NCBI GenBank assembly: GCA_029964075.1
Contig: CM057142.1
Span: forward strand, 27,282,392-27,346,391
Length of the DNA stretch: 64,000 nt
Direction: 5' to 3'
Source: Patiria pectinifera
Taxonomy: Eukaryota; Echinodermata; Asteroidea; Valvatida; Asterinidae
A model generated the notes under the pieces. The model saw only the letters and a program-made list of their open reading frames with translations. It did not search any database and was not told the origin of the DNA. Every line of letters starts with the position of its first letter. The first letter of the stretch is position 1. Positions 10,431 through 21,594 of this stretch are shown here, piece after piece. The position numbers and the translations under genes are program-made.

Positions 10431-11584
10431 TTAATTTGGAGTTTCCCTCAGATTATCTATGTTGTGTAGCCAGAAGAGGAGTTCTTCGTTGGCTTGTTCT
10501 GAAATGACAACTTTGGAATTCCACGAATTTCTAGATTCAATTACACAATGCATGGCTTTGGCCATTACCCTACTCATTGAACCCACAACTAAATAGGATG
10601 AAACAGTACTTCCGACCACACTAGCTAGATCTTTGACTTTGACACAGGTTGACAAACCTGCTGACTTGGGAGTTCGTAACAGTTCTTGAATTCGTTCCTT
10701 GATACTGTTTAACCGTCTGTTTGGCAAAACAAGAGAACCATTCTTTAGGTTAATTATCAGACCTAGCCACTCGGTCTCTGAAACTGGGTCCCAAGTACTC
10801 TTTTGTACATTAGGTACGAACCCTGCATTGACCAGGTCAACTTTAACTTGAGCACTGTGCTCTCTGGCTTTCTGAAAGCTCTCTGCATAACGAAAACCAT
10901 CATCTAGGAACACAACTATTTGTTTACCTTCACGTTTCCACTTCTGTACAAGTGGTCTCACCACTTTGGTGAAAACGTATGGTGCAGTGGATAAACCAAA
11001 TGGTAATAGTAAACTCGGAGAATGTAAAGGAACCTTTGTAAACCCAGGAAAATCCCAAGTACAATTGATGTTCTGGACGAATGCTAATATGGTGATATCC
11101 CGATTTTAGGTCAAACTGGCACATAAACCCCCCTCCCCCTTTGAAAGGTATAACAGGGCTGTAGGCATATCTGTTTCCATAAAAACCTGTTTACTTCTCT
11201 CAAATCTAGCATCAATCTCTGCTTGCCTGATTTTTGTACTGAAACCGACAAAGGATGCACTATGAATGGTTGTTCAGTGCAAGGCAAAACGCAATACGTC
11301 TCTAACAAATCTGAAATTGCATTTGTGACAAACTCGCTATTATTGATGGCTGAACGATTATTCAACCCTTGTTTGGATTTCTCGACATTCGGCGTGTGTG
11401 GTGGTGTTTCATAAAACGGAATCATGTATCTGTTCCTAATTATGTCTAATACAAAGGAATTGGCATTAATTGCTCGCCAAAAATCATAATGTTGATGTAA
11501 ACGACCAGCCACTTGAATTTTACAACCTGTGGAACACCTTTCTTCATACTCAAAAGTAATTATCGGTAAAATTACATAACTCAA
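10431..11584 (-). pseudogene. Decayed reverse transcriptase of DIRS/Ngaro-like type
   Basis: Three overlapping - strand frames (11584-11111, 11124-10930, 10964-10431) read in order as one polymerase broken by two frame changes. Visible blocks are VAGRLHQHYDFWRAI, IPFYETPP, the RT motif LMLDLREVNRFL, QFDLKSGYHH, the catalytic box FLDDG in place of YxDD, NVQKSTWDP and WLGLIINLKNGSLVLP. WLGxxxxxxxGxxxxP after LDDG is typical of the DIRS/Ngaro group, which integrates by tyrosine recombinase. No recombinase or methyltransferase is seen: the frame ends after FWLHNIDNLRE, where RNase H should start. It is a dead fragment; the group assignment is from motif memory only. Confidence 0.6.
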
Positions 11585-11625
11585 CTTCGTTGATCGTGCT
11601 AGACTTGCTTGCTGTGGTGTCCTTG

Positions 11626-12288
11626 CTAGGTGGAGAAACTTGGGGTGTTGCTCTTGTCTTGTCTTCTACTGATGTTTGGACAGGATTTTCTCCAGTGACC
11701 TTGGCTTCCGCAAGCGTAGCAGATGTCTTTGCTGGTTGGGAATCGTTGGCCATGAAAAAAGTGGAATTGAGATGCAGGAGGGACAGAAGTAGTAGCAGGA
11801 GCAGGAGTCTGGTAGTCACCGGTCTTGAATCTCTTGGCCCCGGACTTCTTATTGGACACCGCTTTAAGCTTTCTGGCAGCCCTGTCTTCTGCCCATGGGA
11901 TCTTCTTGTCATCATTGTAGTCGTTGGCCAATTCATTATTCTCCTTCCTTGATTGTTGCCTAGCCAGAGGGGCTGGTATCAGCTAGTCGGATTAGCTTTT
12001 GACGATGCTCGAGCAGAGCTTTAATACTGGTTAGCTCCTGCTGCACTTCAGCGGACTGGTTTTTGCGTTCTACGACGTGATCCAAGACAGACTGATTAAA
12101 GTTATATTGTTAATTATGGCCTTCCCTTTTCCAGGTTAATTTGGTGCTAGTGCATGGCTGATTTAAGCTTCGTATCAAAATTAGCAGAAGCTTGAGCTAT
12201 TTTGTCTTCTAGTGACTTAGCTTGACTAGATGAGAATTGAGCCAATAGCTCCTGAATGTCCTCTTTGGTAGCTGGAGTTGATGATGTG
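11626..12288 (-). pseudogene. Gag-like part of the DIRS/Ngaro-like fragment, with CCHC knuckle
   Basis: On the - strand a Gln/Glu-rich helical segment (EDIQELLAQFSSSQAKSLED near 12260-12190) is followed, after stops, by a coiled-coil-like stretch (EVQQELTSIKALLEHR). A basic region then leads to a zinc knuckle CYACGSQGHWRKSCP (C-x2-C-x4-H-x4-C) near 11690. It precedes the polymerase in the order expected for a retroelement. Several stops and a MITE at its 5' edge show that it is defunct. Confidence 0.55.
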
Positions 12289-12834
12289 TTTAAAGCTGGA
12301 GTCCATCATTTACAGCTATCCAAAAAGTAACTGGCGTAACTGTTGAAAAACATACTTGGTTGAGAGATTATAAGGGGACTAAACTCCCTGTGAAATTATT
12401 CTTTCTGGAAAGCTGTCATTTTGAAGAAATCAACAAAAGAAGGCCTTTCCAACGGTGCTTCTTAAGACGCACCGTAGGGGATTTAAATTAGTAGTTCGTT
12501 TTGTTTTGTGGCGAAGCGCGCAAGCATTGGCATGACGCACACGCGCGCACGGTTGCTATAATTCGCCGGATCAGTGCGCGACATCGCGTAGCTGCAATCG
12601 GCTCATTGAGAACGTGTCTCGGACGCTAAATTCAGGTCCAATTCAAAACATGATTCGGCAACCTTTGATTTGAAATCGAGATCCTAGTATGCTGTTTTTC
12701 TCAGAATATACAGCTGAAGCTGAGCTGAAACTTGATCATGTTAGTTGTTCAATACCCTTCTTTAGATCTTGAGCACTTTTGTGCTTCAAACGAACAAAAT
12801 GCACAAATTACAAATGATGGACTATACCTTTAAT
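12289..12834 (+). mobile_element. MITE family 1, copy 2, at the Gag end of the DIRS-like fragment
   Basis: The ends are taaagctggagtccatcat and atgatggactatacctttA, an inverted pair. The flanks atgtgtt (12283-12289) and atgtgtt (from 12834) look like a 7-base target duplication. The interior carries ccaaaaagtaactggcgtaa, a central ccaacggtg / caccgta hairpin, and a GC-rich core with acacgcgcgcac. Confidence 0.65.
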
Positions 12835-14053
12835 GTGTTGAAAATGGCAACAGCACTAAATTACGTGTGTTGCGTTTCTCCGCTAGCATCACATACCACT
12901 CCTTTTCAAAATTCCCGCTCTGACCATCGAACCATACAATCATTAGCATATCAATGATAAATTTGATGCATTCTTATTCGCTCTGGACTCAACCGAATAC
13001 ATCAACATATTTCATAAATGATGTATTAATTGCCAATTAAAACTTCCTCCGAAAAGACATAACAACTAATCGGAAAAATATCAATTTATCTTCAGATTAC
13101 AGGAACAGATAGCGCTTTCAAGGACTGCACATCGATAACTTGATTTCATAACTCACATCTAACAACTGCACATTTGTTAAAACCTGTCTTGCCGTAAAAT
13201 ATATTTTTCAAAGAAGAGCAACGACGTGACATAACTTGATTATGCAGCACATAGGGAGGTTGTTGGTTACCAACTAAAAAGGCGGCAACGATCATGATCA
13301 TGTTCAAAGGCCACTTGCATTCATGCTTTGAATGGTCAAGGCTTGCGGTCACAGTGCTGTAGCTATGGACATTCCCTAGGGATTAGAATGTTAACGGTCA
13401 AAATGTAAATGGCCCAAGAGTTCTGACGCCTTCCCTTCATATCTCCATGGTTGAACTTTCTGCTCTGAAAAAAAGCTTCTACTCTTTCACACAAAAATGA
13501 AAAATAAATTGTAGCAGACATCATTTTTTGTAGGTCATAGATAATATACAAATACTCTTGTGGCAAACTGCTTTTATTTCTTAACTTCTATGGATAAGTT
13601 AAGAATTTGTGTCCAAAATTGAAAATTTACTCCTTGCACGAATAGTAGTATAGGTGGTGCTTTTTTACCTCTTTTGAAAGCTTTGCTGGGGGACACACCA
13701 CATGCGTGCGCTGGTTTACACGCGTGTGGAGCGAAGTAGCGTAACTTTAAATATTCTGTGTTTGCACAAACCCATAGCTTCTTCGGGTGAACATTGGGCG
13801 TCAACGGTAATTCGAATGCCTCTGTGAGTGGTCTTCCTCGACTATCCTAAGGTAGCTGTACATTGCTGATGCCAGCTTTTGTCGGGGCTCATATGGGGGG
13901 TGTGTGGACCGTCATGTGCAATGCTGATGCAGTTGTGTAATTCTGATGCATAGACCAGCGAGTAAGCTTCTGTCTCCTTTTTAATAGCTCAGATCACTTG
14001 TGCACTTTCATACTTGCCATTAACTTTGCTTTCGGGACTTGTGCTTTTTCCAG
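12835..14053. other. Intron 2, right part: no gene recognised
   Basis: AT-rich sequence with short open frames on both strands but no recognisable protein. A gactatcctaaggtagctg motif near 13841 recalls a conserved 28S rRNA core but lacks its context. The last 30 bases are the exon 3 polypyrimidine region. Confidence 0.35.
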
Positions 14054-14195
14054 GGTTCATCGGCAGATTTTCCCGACGGAACGCGGGCCACCTCAACGAA
14101 TCTAGTGGATGCCGTGGTCTATGGTGACAATAACCTGTTACTCCTTGATCTGCTCACCCCGGGACAGACCGAAGTCAAATACGCTGTCGATACAG
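14054..14195 (+). CDS. Exon 3 of the LTD-like repeat protein (late repeat 3)
   Basis: The exon covers residues 526-572 plus one base of codon 573. It starts in phase 0 after tttttccag and ends ATACAG|GTACTG in phase 1. It encodes the STNLVDAVVYGDN segment and the LLTPGQ turn, which match NLVEAVVYGDT and LSPGR in repeat 1. A MITE copy begins about 125 bases downstream. Confidence 0.87.
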
Positions 14196-14318
14196 GTACT
14201 GCATCCGTTACATGTATGTTGTGTTGTCCTTCTTGTGCTTTTTATTCTGCACTGCTACTCCTGGGATGCATTTCAAGACCTTATGTGGTCCATAAACGTG
14301 TAAGTCTGCCAACATAAC

Positions 14319-14818
14319 TTAAAGCCAGAGTCCATCATTTGCAGCTATCCAAAAAGTAACTGGCGTAATTAATGTTGAAAGACGTACTTGGTTGAAACAT
14401 AGTAAGGGGACTAAACTTCCTGTGAAAATATTCTTTCTAGCTAGCTGTCATTTTGAAGAAATCAGTAACAGAAGGCCTTTCCAACGGTGCGTCTTAAGAA
14501 GCACCGTAGGAAATTCAAATTAGTAGTTCGTTTTGTTATTCGGCGAAGCGCGCGCAAGCATGGGCATGACGCACATCCGCGCGCGGTTGCTATTATTTAT
14601 CGGATCAGTGCGCGACATTGCATAGCTGCAATTGGCTCAGTGAGAACATGTCGCGGACGCTGAATTCAGGCCCAATTCAAAACATGATTCAGCAACTTTT
14701 GATTTGAAATCGAGATCCTAGAATGTCGTTTTTCTCGAAATATACAGCAAAAGCTGAGCTGAAACTTCATCAGGTTAGTTGTTCAGCACCCTCCTTTAGA
14801 TCTTGAGCGCTAGGGGGT
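14319..14818 (+). mobile_element. MITE family 1, copy 3, 3'-truncated
   Basis: It starts ttaaagccagagtccatcat and follows the family consensus through the central hairpin and GC-rich core to agatcttgagcgc. The right terminal repeat is missing. Confidence 0.62.
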
Positions 14819-14992
14819 GTGCAAAATCGTATTGAAATTGGAGGATTCAGGACTGTTAGGGTTGAAGGAAACTTATAATTAACAAAAGCCAGATTATGGG
14901 GCTTCTACTGTAAACATCACAAAGAAAAGATGGTTAATATCTAGTGGCATTTGTGAGGTATACAGAACATCTATTTTTGAAACAAATATTAG

Positions 14993-15207
14993 GAGCAACA
15001 TCCATCCTTCGCTGCTACTCTAGAGAAGCGTTTGAGGTCCTTGCATATGCCGTGGGCCCACCCTCCCCTGGAGTTGCCAATGTTTGTCCCCTGCCTCCTC
15101 TCTTCATCAATGAGGTCAACATCCTAGACGTGTTTGAAGACGTGGGTCAGTACGTGGAATTGTCCAGTGACGGCCTGCCTGGGTTTCCTCTTAATGATGT
15201 GATCGTG
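14993..15207 (+). CDS. Exon 4 of the LTD-like repeat protein (end of repeat 3, start of repeat 4)
   Basis: Two bases complete Gly573, then residues 574-644 follow. The acceptor aaatattag is weak in pyrimidines, but the phase and homology are right: LRCYSREAFE corresponds to SRCRSWERLR of repeat 1, and PSPGVANVC (ending Cys604) is the closing motif. Repeat 4 starts at 605 with LFINEVN (609-615) and QYVEL. The donor ATCGTG|GTAAGA is phase 0. Repeat 4 departs from the consensus because it has SSDGLPG where the others have YDGGxG. Confidence 0.85.
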
Positions 15208-16039
15208 GTAAGATGCAGTCATAAATACTTCAAAAATTAAACTAATTACCAATAAAAAAAAAAAATTTAATCATCTTACATTCACATTCCCCGTGCTCTT
15301 CAACAAATGCCTTTTTTTTCCATTAATTCTTTCAGTGCCCGCGAAATTTGAAAAGTTTAACCCTAAAGTGCCCAACTTCGAGCATTTTTGTAATTGTTCA
15401 AAATTCTGTAAAAAAAAAAGTAAATAAGTTTTACTTACTACATTTGTTGTTCGTTGCTCTCTGGTATATCCTTGGTACATTGGAAAGTCAATAGTAGTCA
15501 CGTACATAGTGCTACACCCTGAAACGCTGTCCTGCACACAGGGGAATTCCACACTTTTTGCAGAAAATACGAGTGTCAGTGCTGCGCCCTCGCGTAAGAA
15601 CTCGAATAAAACAAATAAATACAGGTCGTACCTGAATGAAAACAATATTATTAGAAAGAGCGAGAGCGCCCCCTTGTGATAATATGCTTACTCTACCTGG
15701 TACAAGTACGAGGTTTGGCGATTTTAAGTACGAACATTACCTTGTACATGTTCGAGGTTGGCACTTCGAACTAACAAATGTACCTCATACATGTACGACT
15801 TTGGCACTGAAAGAGTTAATTAATGTTCAACTTGTATGTTTTATTCCAACCCAAAAAACCTCCTTTTTTTCCCAGTTTGGACTTCTGCAACTCTCTTAGA
15901 AGAGCATTTTTGATTTGAGCACAAACAGATCCGCTTTGCAAGCAGACTGGATCCCGGCCCATATATTATAGGCACTGATTGTTGGGCGGCAACCAGACTA
16001 TCCAGCGAGGAGGGAATTATTGTCTGGCAGCCAATAATT
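15208..16039. other. Intron 4, left part: no gene recognised
   Basis: AT-rich sequence. Region 15680-15810 repeats a short motif around tacaagtacgaggttggc / gtacatgttcgaggttggc, and 15340-15370 shows the related ccaacttcgagca. No coding signal was seen. Confidence 0.35.
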
Positions 16040-16321
16040 TGAAATTCATACATACCTAAGACAGTTTACCCATTTTCATTGGTCGAGAGCACATCACATG
16101 GCTGGTCTTCAATGGATGATAAAGACTTGGCTGGCTGGTCTTAAACACTTTTGCAGTGTCACATGAAATTTGTACTACTATGAAATCCAGTGCCTTTTTA
16201 ACCGTCTCACAACCTAATGTATTGTGAACCTTCTCAATCCTCATGTAGGCATGCGCAATACCACCAGTGAGTCAGTATTTCATTGTCCTAAATTCACACC
16301 ACACTCAACACAGCTGCATTT
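16040..16321. mobile_element. Dispersed repeat, family 3, copy A
   Basis: It is clearly similar to 62873-63250 (shared acctaagacagtt, gatgataaagac, ggctggctggtcttaaacac, ccagtgagtcagtatttca). It runs into the 201-bp tandem duplication, whose unit is the family's right part. Confidence 0.55.
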
Positions 16322-16723
16322 CCCCGTTATCGCGCAGTATGCGCGACGCATGCGCCAATCTCCATAAAAGGAATTGTTTACGTCTTATCTCACGAGCTGG
16401 ACACTGCATTATTTAGTGAAAGGGGTGTTTAGAATCACAGAAAGTAAAAATGTAATAATTCAATCACTTGGGAAAACTTTTAGAAAAATTGCAATTAAGA
16501 AAAAGAATCCGTCAGGATCAAACCCCGTTATCGCGCAGTATGCGCGACGCATGCGCCAATCTCCATAAAAGGAATTGTTTACGTCTTATCTCACGAGCTG
16601 GACACTGCATTATTTAGTGAAAGGGGTGTTTAGAATCACAGAAAGTAAAAATGTAATAATTCAATCACTTGGGAAAACTTTTAGAAAAATTGCAATTAAG
16701 AAAAAGAATCCGTCAGGATCAAA
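16322..16723 (+). repeat. Perfect tandem duplication, two 201-bp units
   Basis: Units 16322-16522 and 16523-16723 read as identical. Each begins ccccgttatcgcgcagtatg and ends gtcaggatcaaa, and contains the palindrome-like gcgcagtatgcgcgacgcatgcgc. A diverged single copy of the first 110 bases is at 63125-63240, which marks the duplication as local and recent. Confidence 0.9.
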
Positions 16724-16932
16724 CTTAGATTCAAGGTTAATCGTGTTCTAGCGCTGAGCATCAAACATAAACATTGCATCATCAAAAGTGTGATTTATTT
16801 GTTCACACACATATTAGACATTGATGTGTATAAAATACATGTCCCTTAGATTTAACATACAAACAATTTGTGATGAAACAGTTCTTATTAAATCTTTCAA
16901 TTTCGAATGCATATTTTGTCCGATCGATACAG

Positions 16933-17488
16933 TTTTTCTGGAAGGCGAAGCCTGGCAAGAATCCCAAAGCATACCGTATCATCATCATCAATGGCAAACA
17001 CACCGACAAGAATGGCCTGTTTCTCATTGGCTACCGCGGCCTGACCTCTCCGCGGCCGGACATGACCCCCTTCAGTGCCCCCATTGGGGTGATCAAGGAA
17101 ACCAGCTGTAGCATCTCCCTCCACTGGGGTCTCCGAAGCGAGGACATCCCAAGGCCTACGCCCCTAACTGCTGAGGGGCTCGTGGACGTCATCATCCATG
17201 GCACGGAGGAAGGCGCAGACAACGAGCAGCTGATCGAGTTCTTCCGGCCTTACGCCCCCCGGGATCAGATCAATGAGATCGAGGACTGGAGCCAGCGGGA
17301 TGAGTCCATCAATCGTTGCACAGACAGCGAGAACAACACCGTCTACCAGATGGCTCACATCAGCCCCAAGGGGCACAACCACTGTCCAAGCCGTGGCGAC
17401 GCTGGCCTCATCATCAACGAGGTGAATTTGATCCCCTCGGAGCAGTTTGTTGAGCTGTGGGATCTGGGAGCTGGCTTCACGTCCCTCG
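16933..17488 (+). CDS. Exon 5 of the LTD-like repeat protein (most of repeat 4, start of repeat 5)
   Basis: The exon covers residues 645-829 plus one base. The acceptor is cgatacag and the donor CCCTCG|GTAAGT (phase 1). It contains HTDKNGLFLIG, the GLVDVIIHG strand, the SINRC motif, the GHNHC closing motif (Cys795) and the next repeat start IINEVN (804-809) with QFVELWDLG. Repeat 4 is the most divergent unit: its VIVFFWKAK strand and its 660-720 region match the other units poorly. The exon is GC-rich compared with the flanking introns. A perfect 201-bp tandem duplication lies just upstream (16322-16723). Confidence 0.88.
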
Positions 17489-19418
17489 GTAAGTGCTTCC
17501 TGTTCTTCAATTTCCTCCAAAGGGTGATACAAAAATTTATGAGCTTAGTCTCGGTCAGTCTACAGAGAAGGCCCCATCTTCAAGGCACAGAGCAACCAGT
17601 ATGTTTTCAGAAGCCTTGAGGGTAGTGCCTGTACAATTTGAGAGATCAGGTCAGGTCTTCCATGTCCAATTATGCTGTGATTCCTACAAGCCGTGATCTA
17701 TTCTTGTGTAAACTATGTGCCCTAATTGACTCCTTATTTTGTTTCCTTGCCATTAAGTTGAGTTACTTACCACTTTTTTTTCAGATGGGACACTAGTCTG
17801 TTCTTGGTAACCCCTGTCTCTTGAAATCATAATACAAATAGTGATTGAATCAAAGGGCAAGTTCGATAAAGGACATAGATAGTTATTAAACCATAGTTCA
17901 ACTAACTCTGATCGAACGCATGCTAGTCGACGATGGTTGGACTAGTCTAGTCGACTTTTCAGGACCAGCCTACTGTGGCTGGTGACGCATCATGATTTAT
18001 AGCTGGTTATCAATGGCAACTTTCATAGCATAGTGCAGAGGGGACCAACTTTTAACAAAATTGGGGGGAAAATGAAAACTGTGAGTGCTAAATTTCATTT
18101 TCGTTGCATAGTTTTTCTATGTTAGTTCACGATTCTGTCACTAATTTCGTCACTATTGTACGATAATAATGGTGATTGTGCAAGGTGTCCCAAACTACAC
18201 GAGCACTATTATTTGTGATGCGATCAAGCTAAATGAGCCGTTTGTCAGGAATTTTTATGTGGAAATACAGGCCAAAATAGGGCCACTTCATCACATCACT
18301 TCATCACATCTCTTGGTGTTCAGACTTCCATAATTTTTGAACTTTTAAAAGATGGTATCAGCATGCAGTTTTCACAGCAGTAATGCTGAGATTGTGCTCT
18401 TTTGAAATGTGTAATAACAACTTTTTTGACCAGGGTCGACAAATGACTCATGTAGCTTGATCACATCACATTTGTGTAAATAAACAGAAACATCAAGTGT
18501 TGAAAAATTCTTCAGCCAATGTGCTACCGCCATTTTCTCACGGTTGTTGACAAGACAATAGTGCAACGTTCGCACTTCAAATTCAGTGCGCATGCGCTAC
18601 GTGCGTCATGAACCAACCAATAGTTAACCACTGGTCCTTGATCCAACTTGCCCATAAGGAGAGACTTAGTAAAATATCCATTTTTTAGGTGCTCTAGATT
18701 GCAACCCCTGTCACTTTTGATTTGAATCAGACATTTCAAAATCTTGTTATCCCAATGTTTCAAACTGAGTAACGGTTATCTGATTTCACTGGAAGTTCCC
18801 ATTCAGCTCACAGTCATGCCAACAAAAGAGTGAGGAGTGATGTGCTGCATGCAATGCCCTCCCAATGACTGGGTATAGTTTGCAGGATTCAGTGACCACT
18901 GGGCCTTTACAAAAACACTCCAGAGCCATAATGTTGACAAAAAATGGATGGGAACTCTCTGATCAGGCATGCAACTTTTCCTCGGATCCGCTGATTTCCT
19001 TGTTTTTACTTCTCATGAATGCCATTACAAATTGAAAAACGCTGTACAAAGTCTTGTGTGGTTTGGAGTTTCCTCGTTTTTTTTATAAATTCCAAGTTGC
19101 ATGCCTGTCTGATAAGTCAAATGGGCAGGATATTCATATACCAAGAAGACCACTGAGAAGTGAATGCAGTTACAATCAGAGACCATGGAGCAAAGGAGGA
19201 GACGTTTCAGTTGTTTACTTTAGCCTGAGTCACAAAAAATGGAAGGCCTAATATTGTTTTAGGTTTGTTTCAAATGTTTTTTCCAAAATCGAAACCGAAT
19301 AGTGGAATTCAAACCCAATGTTAAAAAAAAACAGATTTATATCCCACCACTAATTTGAATGAAAATGACTATTTTATCAATGTAATAGTACTTAACTTTT
19401 TTATTTGTATTCTGATAG
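17489..19418. other. Intron 5: no gene recognised
   Basis: No coding pattern was seen. Short repeated phrases include cttcatcacatca (18285-18310) and an actagtcgacgatggttgg / ggactagtctagtcgac pair near 17925-17950. Nothing else is supported. Confidence 0.35.
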
Positions 19419-19562
19419 ATGAATTTGTGGTTGTGTTGTACGGAGAAGGCGATACTTCATACTGGACCATTCCACTGACTGGTTTCACTACAGACAGCAT
19501 GGGATACTTCATCATGGGGGTTGTCAATGTGCAGCCCACGGCTCAGTTCCAATTTGCCGACG
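19419..19562 (+). CDS. Exon 6 of the LTD-like repeat protein (middle of repeat 5)
   Basis: Two bases complete Asp830; residues 831-877 and one further base follow. The acceptor is attctgatag and the donor GCCGACG|GTAAGA, so both ends are phase 1. The exon encodes EFVVVLYGEGDTSYW and FTTDSMGYFIMG, the equivalents of LVVVTYRGK and TDENGYFLIG in repeat 1. With phase 1 on both sides it could be skipped without shifting the frame. Confidence 0.87.
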
Positions 19563-19729
19563 GTAAGAAGACGCCATGGGGCCAGTTAGTTATTAGCTGT
19601 AAACTACAGAGGAAAAAAAAATTGGCTAAGCCAGATCAACTTTTAGTCACTAGTTAAATGTAGTGTACATAAAATGTGACTGATTGGCAGTGTTGTAGAC
19701 GAGTACTTTTATCTGAGTGTAAAGTGTTA

Positions 19730-20110
19730 CTACACCTCATAAATATTCATGATCAAATTGGAGCGCACCATTGGCCGATTCCACCGCGCGTCCGGGAAGT
19801 AAAAATGATACATGACCACGTGACGTCATCCCAGTGAGTATCAAGCTCGATGCCGTGCGGTAGTTTTTTTCCGATAGCACCCGGAAAACCCGCCTCGTAG
19901 AACATGTAGTCTGTGGCATGAAATCTTTACGGAACCAGTCTGTTGTTGTAGTCCTTGTAACTACTGCAGTAAAGCCACATTAAAGAGTGTTGTCACCAGA
20001 CTATATTATCATTGACCGACAAAGAACTTGAAATCTGCGAAGATCGTTATCGACAAGGCAGTGAGACCACTAAAAAGGCAGTGAGGCTACTAAATATTTA
20101 TGAGGTGTAG
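19730..20110. mobile_element. MITE with perfect 18-bp terminal inverted repeats
   Basis: The left end ctacacctcataaatatt (19730-19747) and right end aatatttatgaggtgtag (20093-20110) are exact inverse complements. The 3-base flanks are tta and tca, which would suit a PIF/Harbinger-like TTA target with one change. It contains cacgtgacgtcatccc and no coding frame. Confidence 0.75.
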
Positions 20111-20113
20111 TCA

Positions 20114-20268
20114 TACAAATACAGCATGGTTTATTTCTGGAAAGTTAGTTGGAATTACTGGTCCCTCGATGTAGGTCAGCTTGACTACCTCTCTAGGTAG
20201 TCAAGCTGACCTACACCTCGGGACCAGTAATTCCAACTACTTCCCCTCAAACCATGCTGTATTTGTAT
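20114..20268. repeat. Long interrupted palindrome
   Basis: The inner arms 20147-20190 and 20195-20238 pair over 44 bases with a few mismatches around a ctct loop. After a 14/11-base gap the outer arms acaaatacagcatggttt (20115-20132) and aaaccatgctgtatttgt (20250-20267) pair again. It adjoins the MITE at 19730-20110. It may be a foldback element or a cruciform-prone site. Confidence 0.8.
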
Positions 20269-20338
20269 ACTACCAAGGTATCGGGTACAACATGTACTTG
20301 TATCTGAGGATCGGCCCTTGGGAATGAGTACAGGTACC

Positions 20339-20702
20339 CAGTGGCGTCACCAGACTTTTCAGTCTGGGGGGACACAGGGGGGGCACCAGCATTTGATGGG
20401 GGGGGGCACTTAGGTGGATACGGATCTCCGTCCTGGGGGAGGGGTCTAAGGGGAGGGTGCCTCCCCTTGGAAAATTTTCGCATACGGAGGATGGGCTAGA
20501 TGCAAAATGGTGCCACATTTGATGCTAAATTCGATCTGAAGATATCTCCAGAAATTGCTATTTTTGAGGTAATGATTTTAACAACGGGCAGAATTTTTTT
20601 TTACCAACCCAAATCTCAGATGGGGGGGCACTCGGGGGGGCACTAGGTTTTCCAGGGGGGGCACGTGCCCCCCCTGGCCCCCCCCCCTTGGCGACGCCAC
20701 TG
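20339..20702. mobile_element. hAT-type MITE with 8-bp target duplication
   Basis: The ends cagtggcgtcac and gcgacgccactg are inverted repeats. The flanks caggtacc (20331-20338) and caggtacc (20703-20710) are a perfect 8-base direct repeat, the hAT signature. The interior is G-run/C-run rich (tccagggggggcac, cccccccttgg) and non-coding. Confidence 0.85.
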
Positions 20703-20710
20703 CAGGTACC

Positions 20711-21594
20711 TGAGTCCAAGTACTTGGGCTTGTGAGTACAAGTTTTGTGAAGCCAAGTTTGAGTGCTTGGACCTTCAATTACAAGTACAGGTATGAGTAT
20801 GTACAAGTGAAAACAATTAAAATCTCAAGTAATGAGATCTCACACAGTTGCCGGTCGCACGTTGTACATAAGACGAAGCGTGTTGTCTGTGCATAGACCA
20901 GCATAAAGAAAATTGATCCTCTCCACAGCTCGTTACTCTACCATAAGTATCAATTAAATAGACTACGTGTGTCTCCAAATAAAGAGTACAAGTACTTTGA
21001 GGATGGAGTATCGAATTTGAATTGTTGAGCCTGAATATGTTACTTCTCAAGTATGAGAACTGGGCATTCAAGTCCAAGTGTTGTGATATTCAAGTAAGTG
21101 TGGGAGTACAAGTATTCACAAAAAAAGGCTCCTACTTGAGTTGTGCTCGAGTATAACTAGGAGTACGATTACTATGAAACTGCCGATTGACTCCTAGCTA
21201 ATTTTTGCTTTGCACTGAAATTTCTAATGCAATTATCCGCTTAGCATTTCTGTGAAAGTAAACTTTTATTAGTTAACCATGGTCAACTTTGGCGCTCAAA
21301 CTTACTTCATAATTGGCACTCAAACTTCATCACTGTTTTCACAAAGAGGCGAATTTAGTATTCACTGTCTGAACAAATATTCGAGATAATCACGTTTAAA
21401 GTTGGTCCTTTTTTCATTTGACAATTTAAAACTTAAAGATGCATAAAGTATGCAAGATTTAGGTATCAGAGGAAAGAAGAGCTTCTAATCTTCCTAAAAA
21501 TAGCAACAAAAAAAAATAGGTGATTAGTTTTTCAGAATTAATCAATTAAGAGAAGTGGCTGTTAATGAAAACGAAAAATAAGACCAATTAGCAA
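20711..21594. other. Intron 6, middle: degenerate gtacttgagt-rich repeat
   Basis: Region 20700-21180 repeats variants of caagtacttg / gagtacaagt in both orientations, the same motif class as the gtactcg-rich hAT element at 38282. The rest is AT-rich with no coding signal. Confidence 0.45.

Noticed and set aside
13835-13862. gactatcctaaggtagctg resembles a conserved large-subunit rRNA core
   Set aside because: The match is only about 15 bases and the surrounding sequence shows no rRNA helices.
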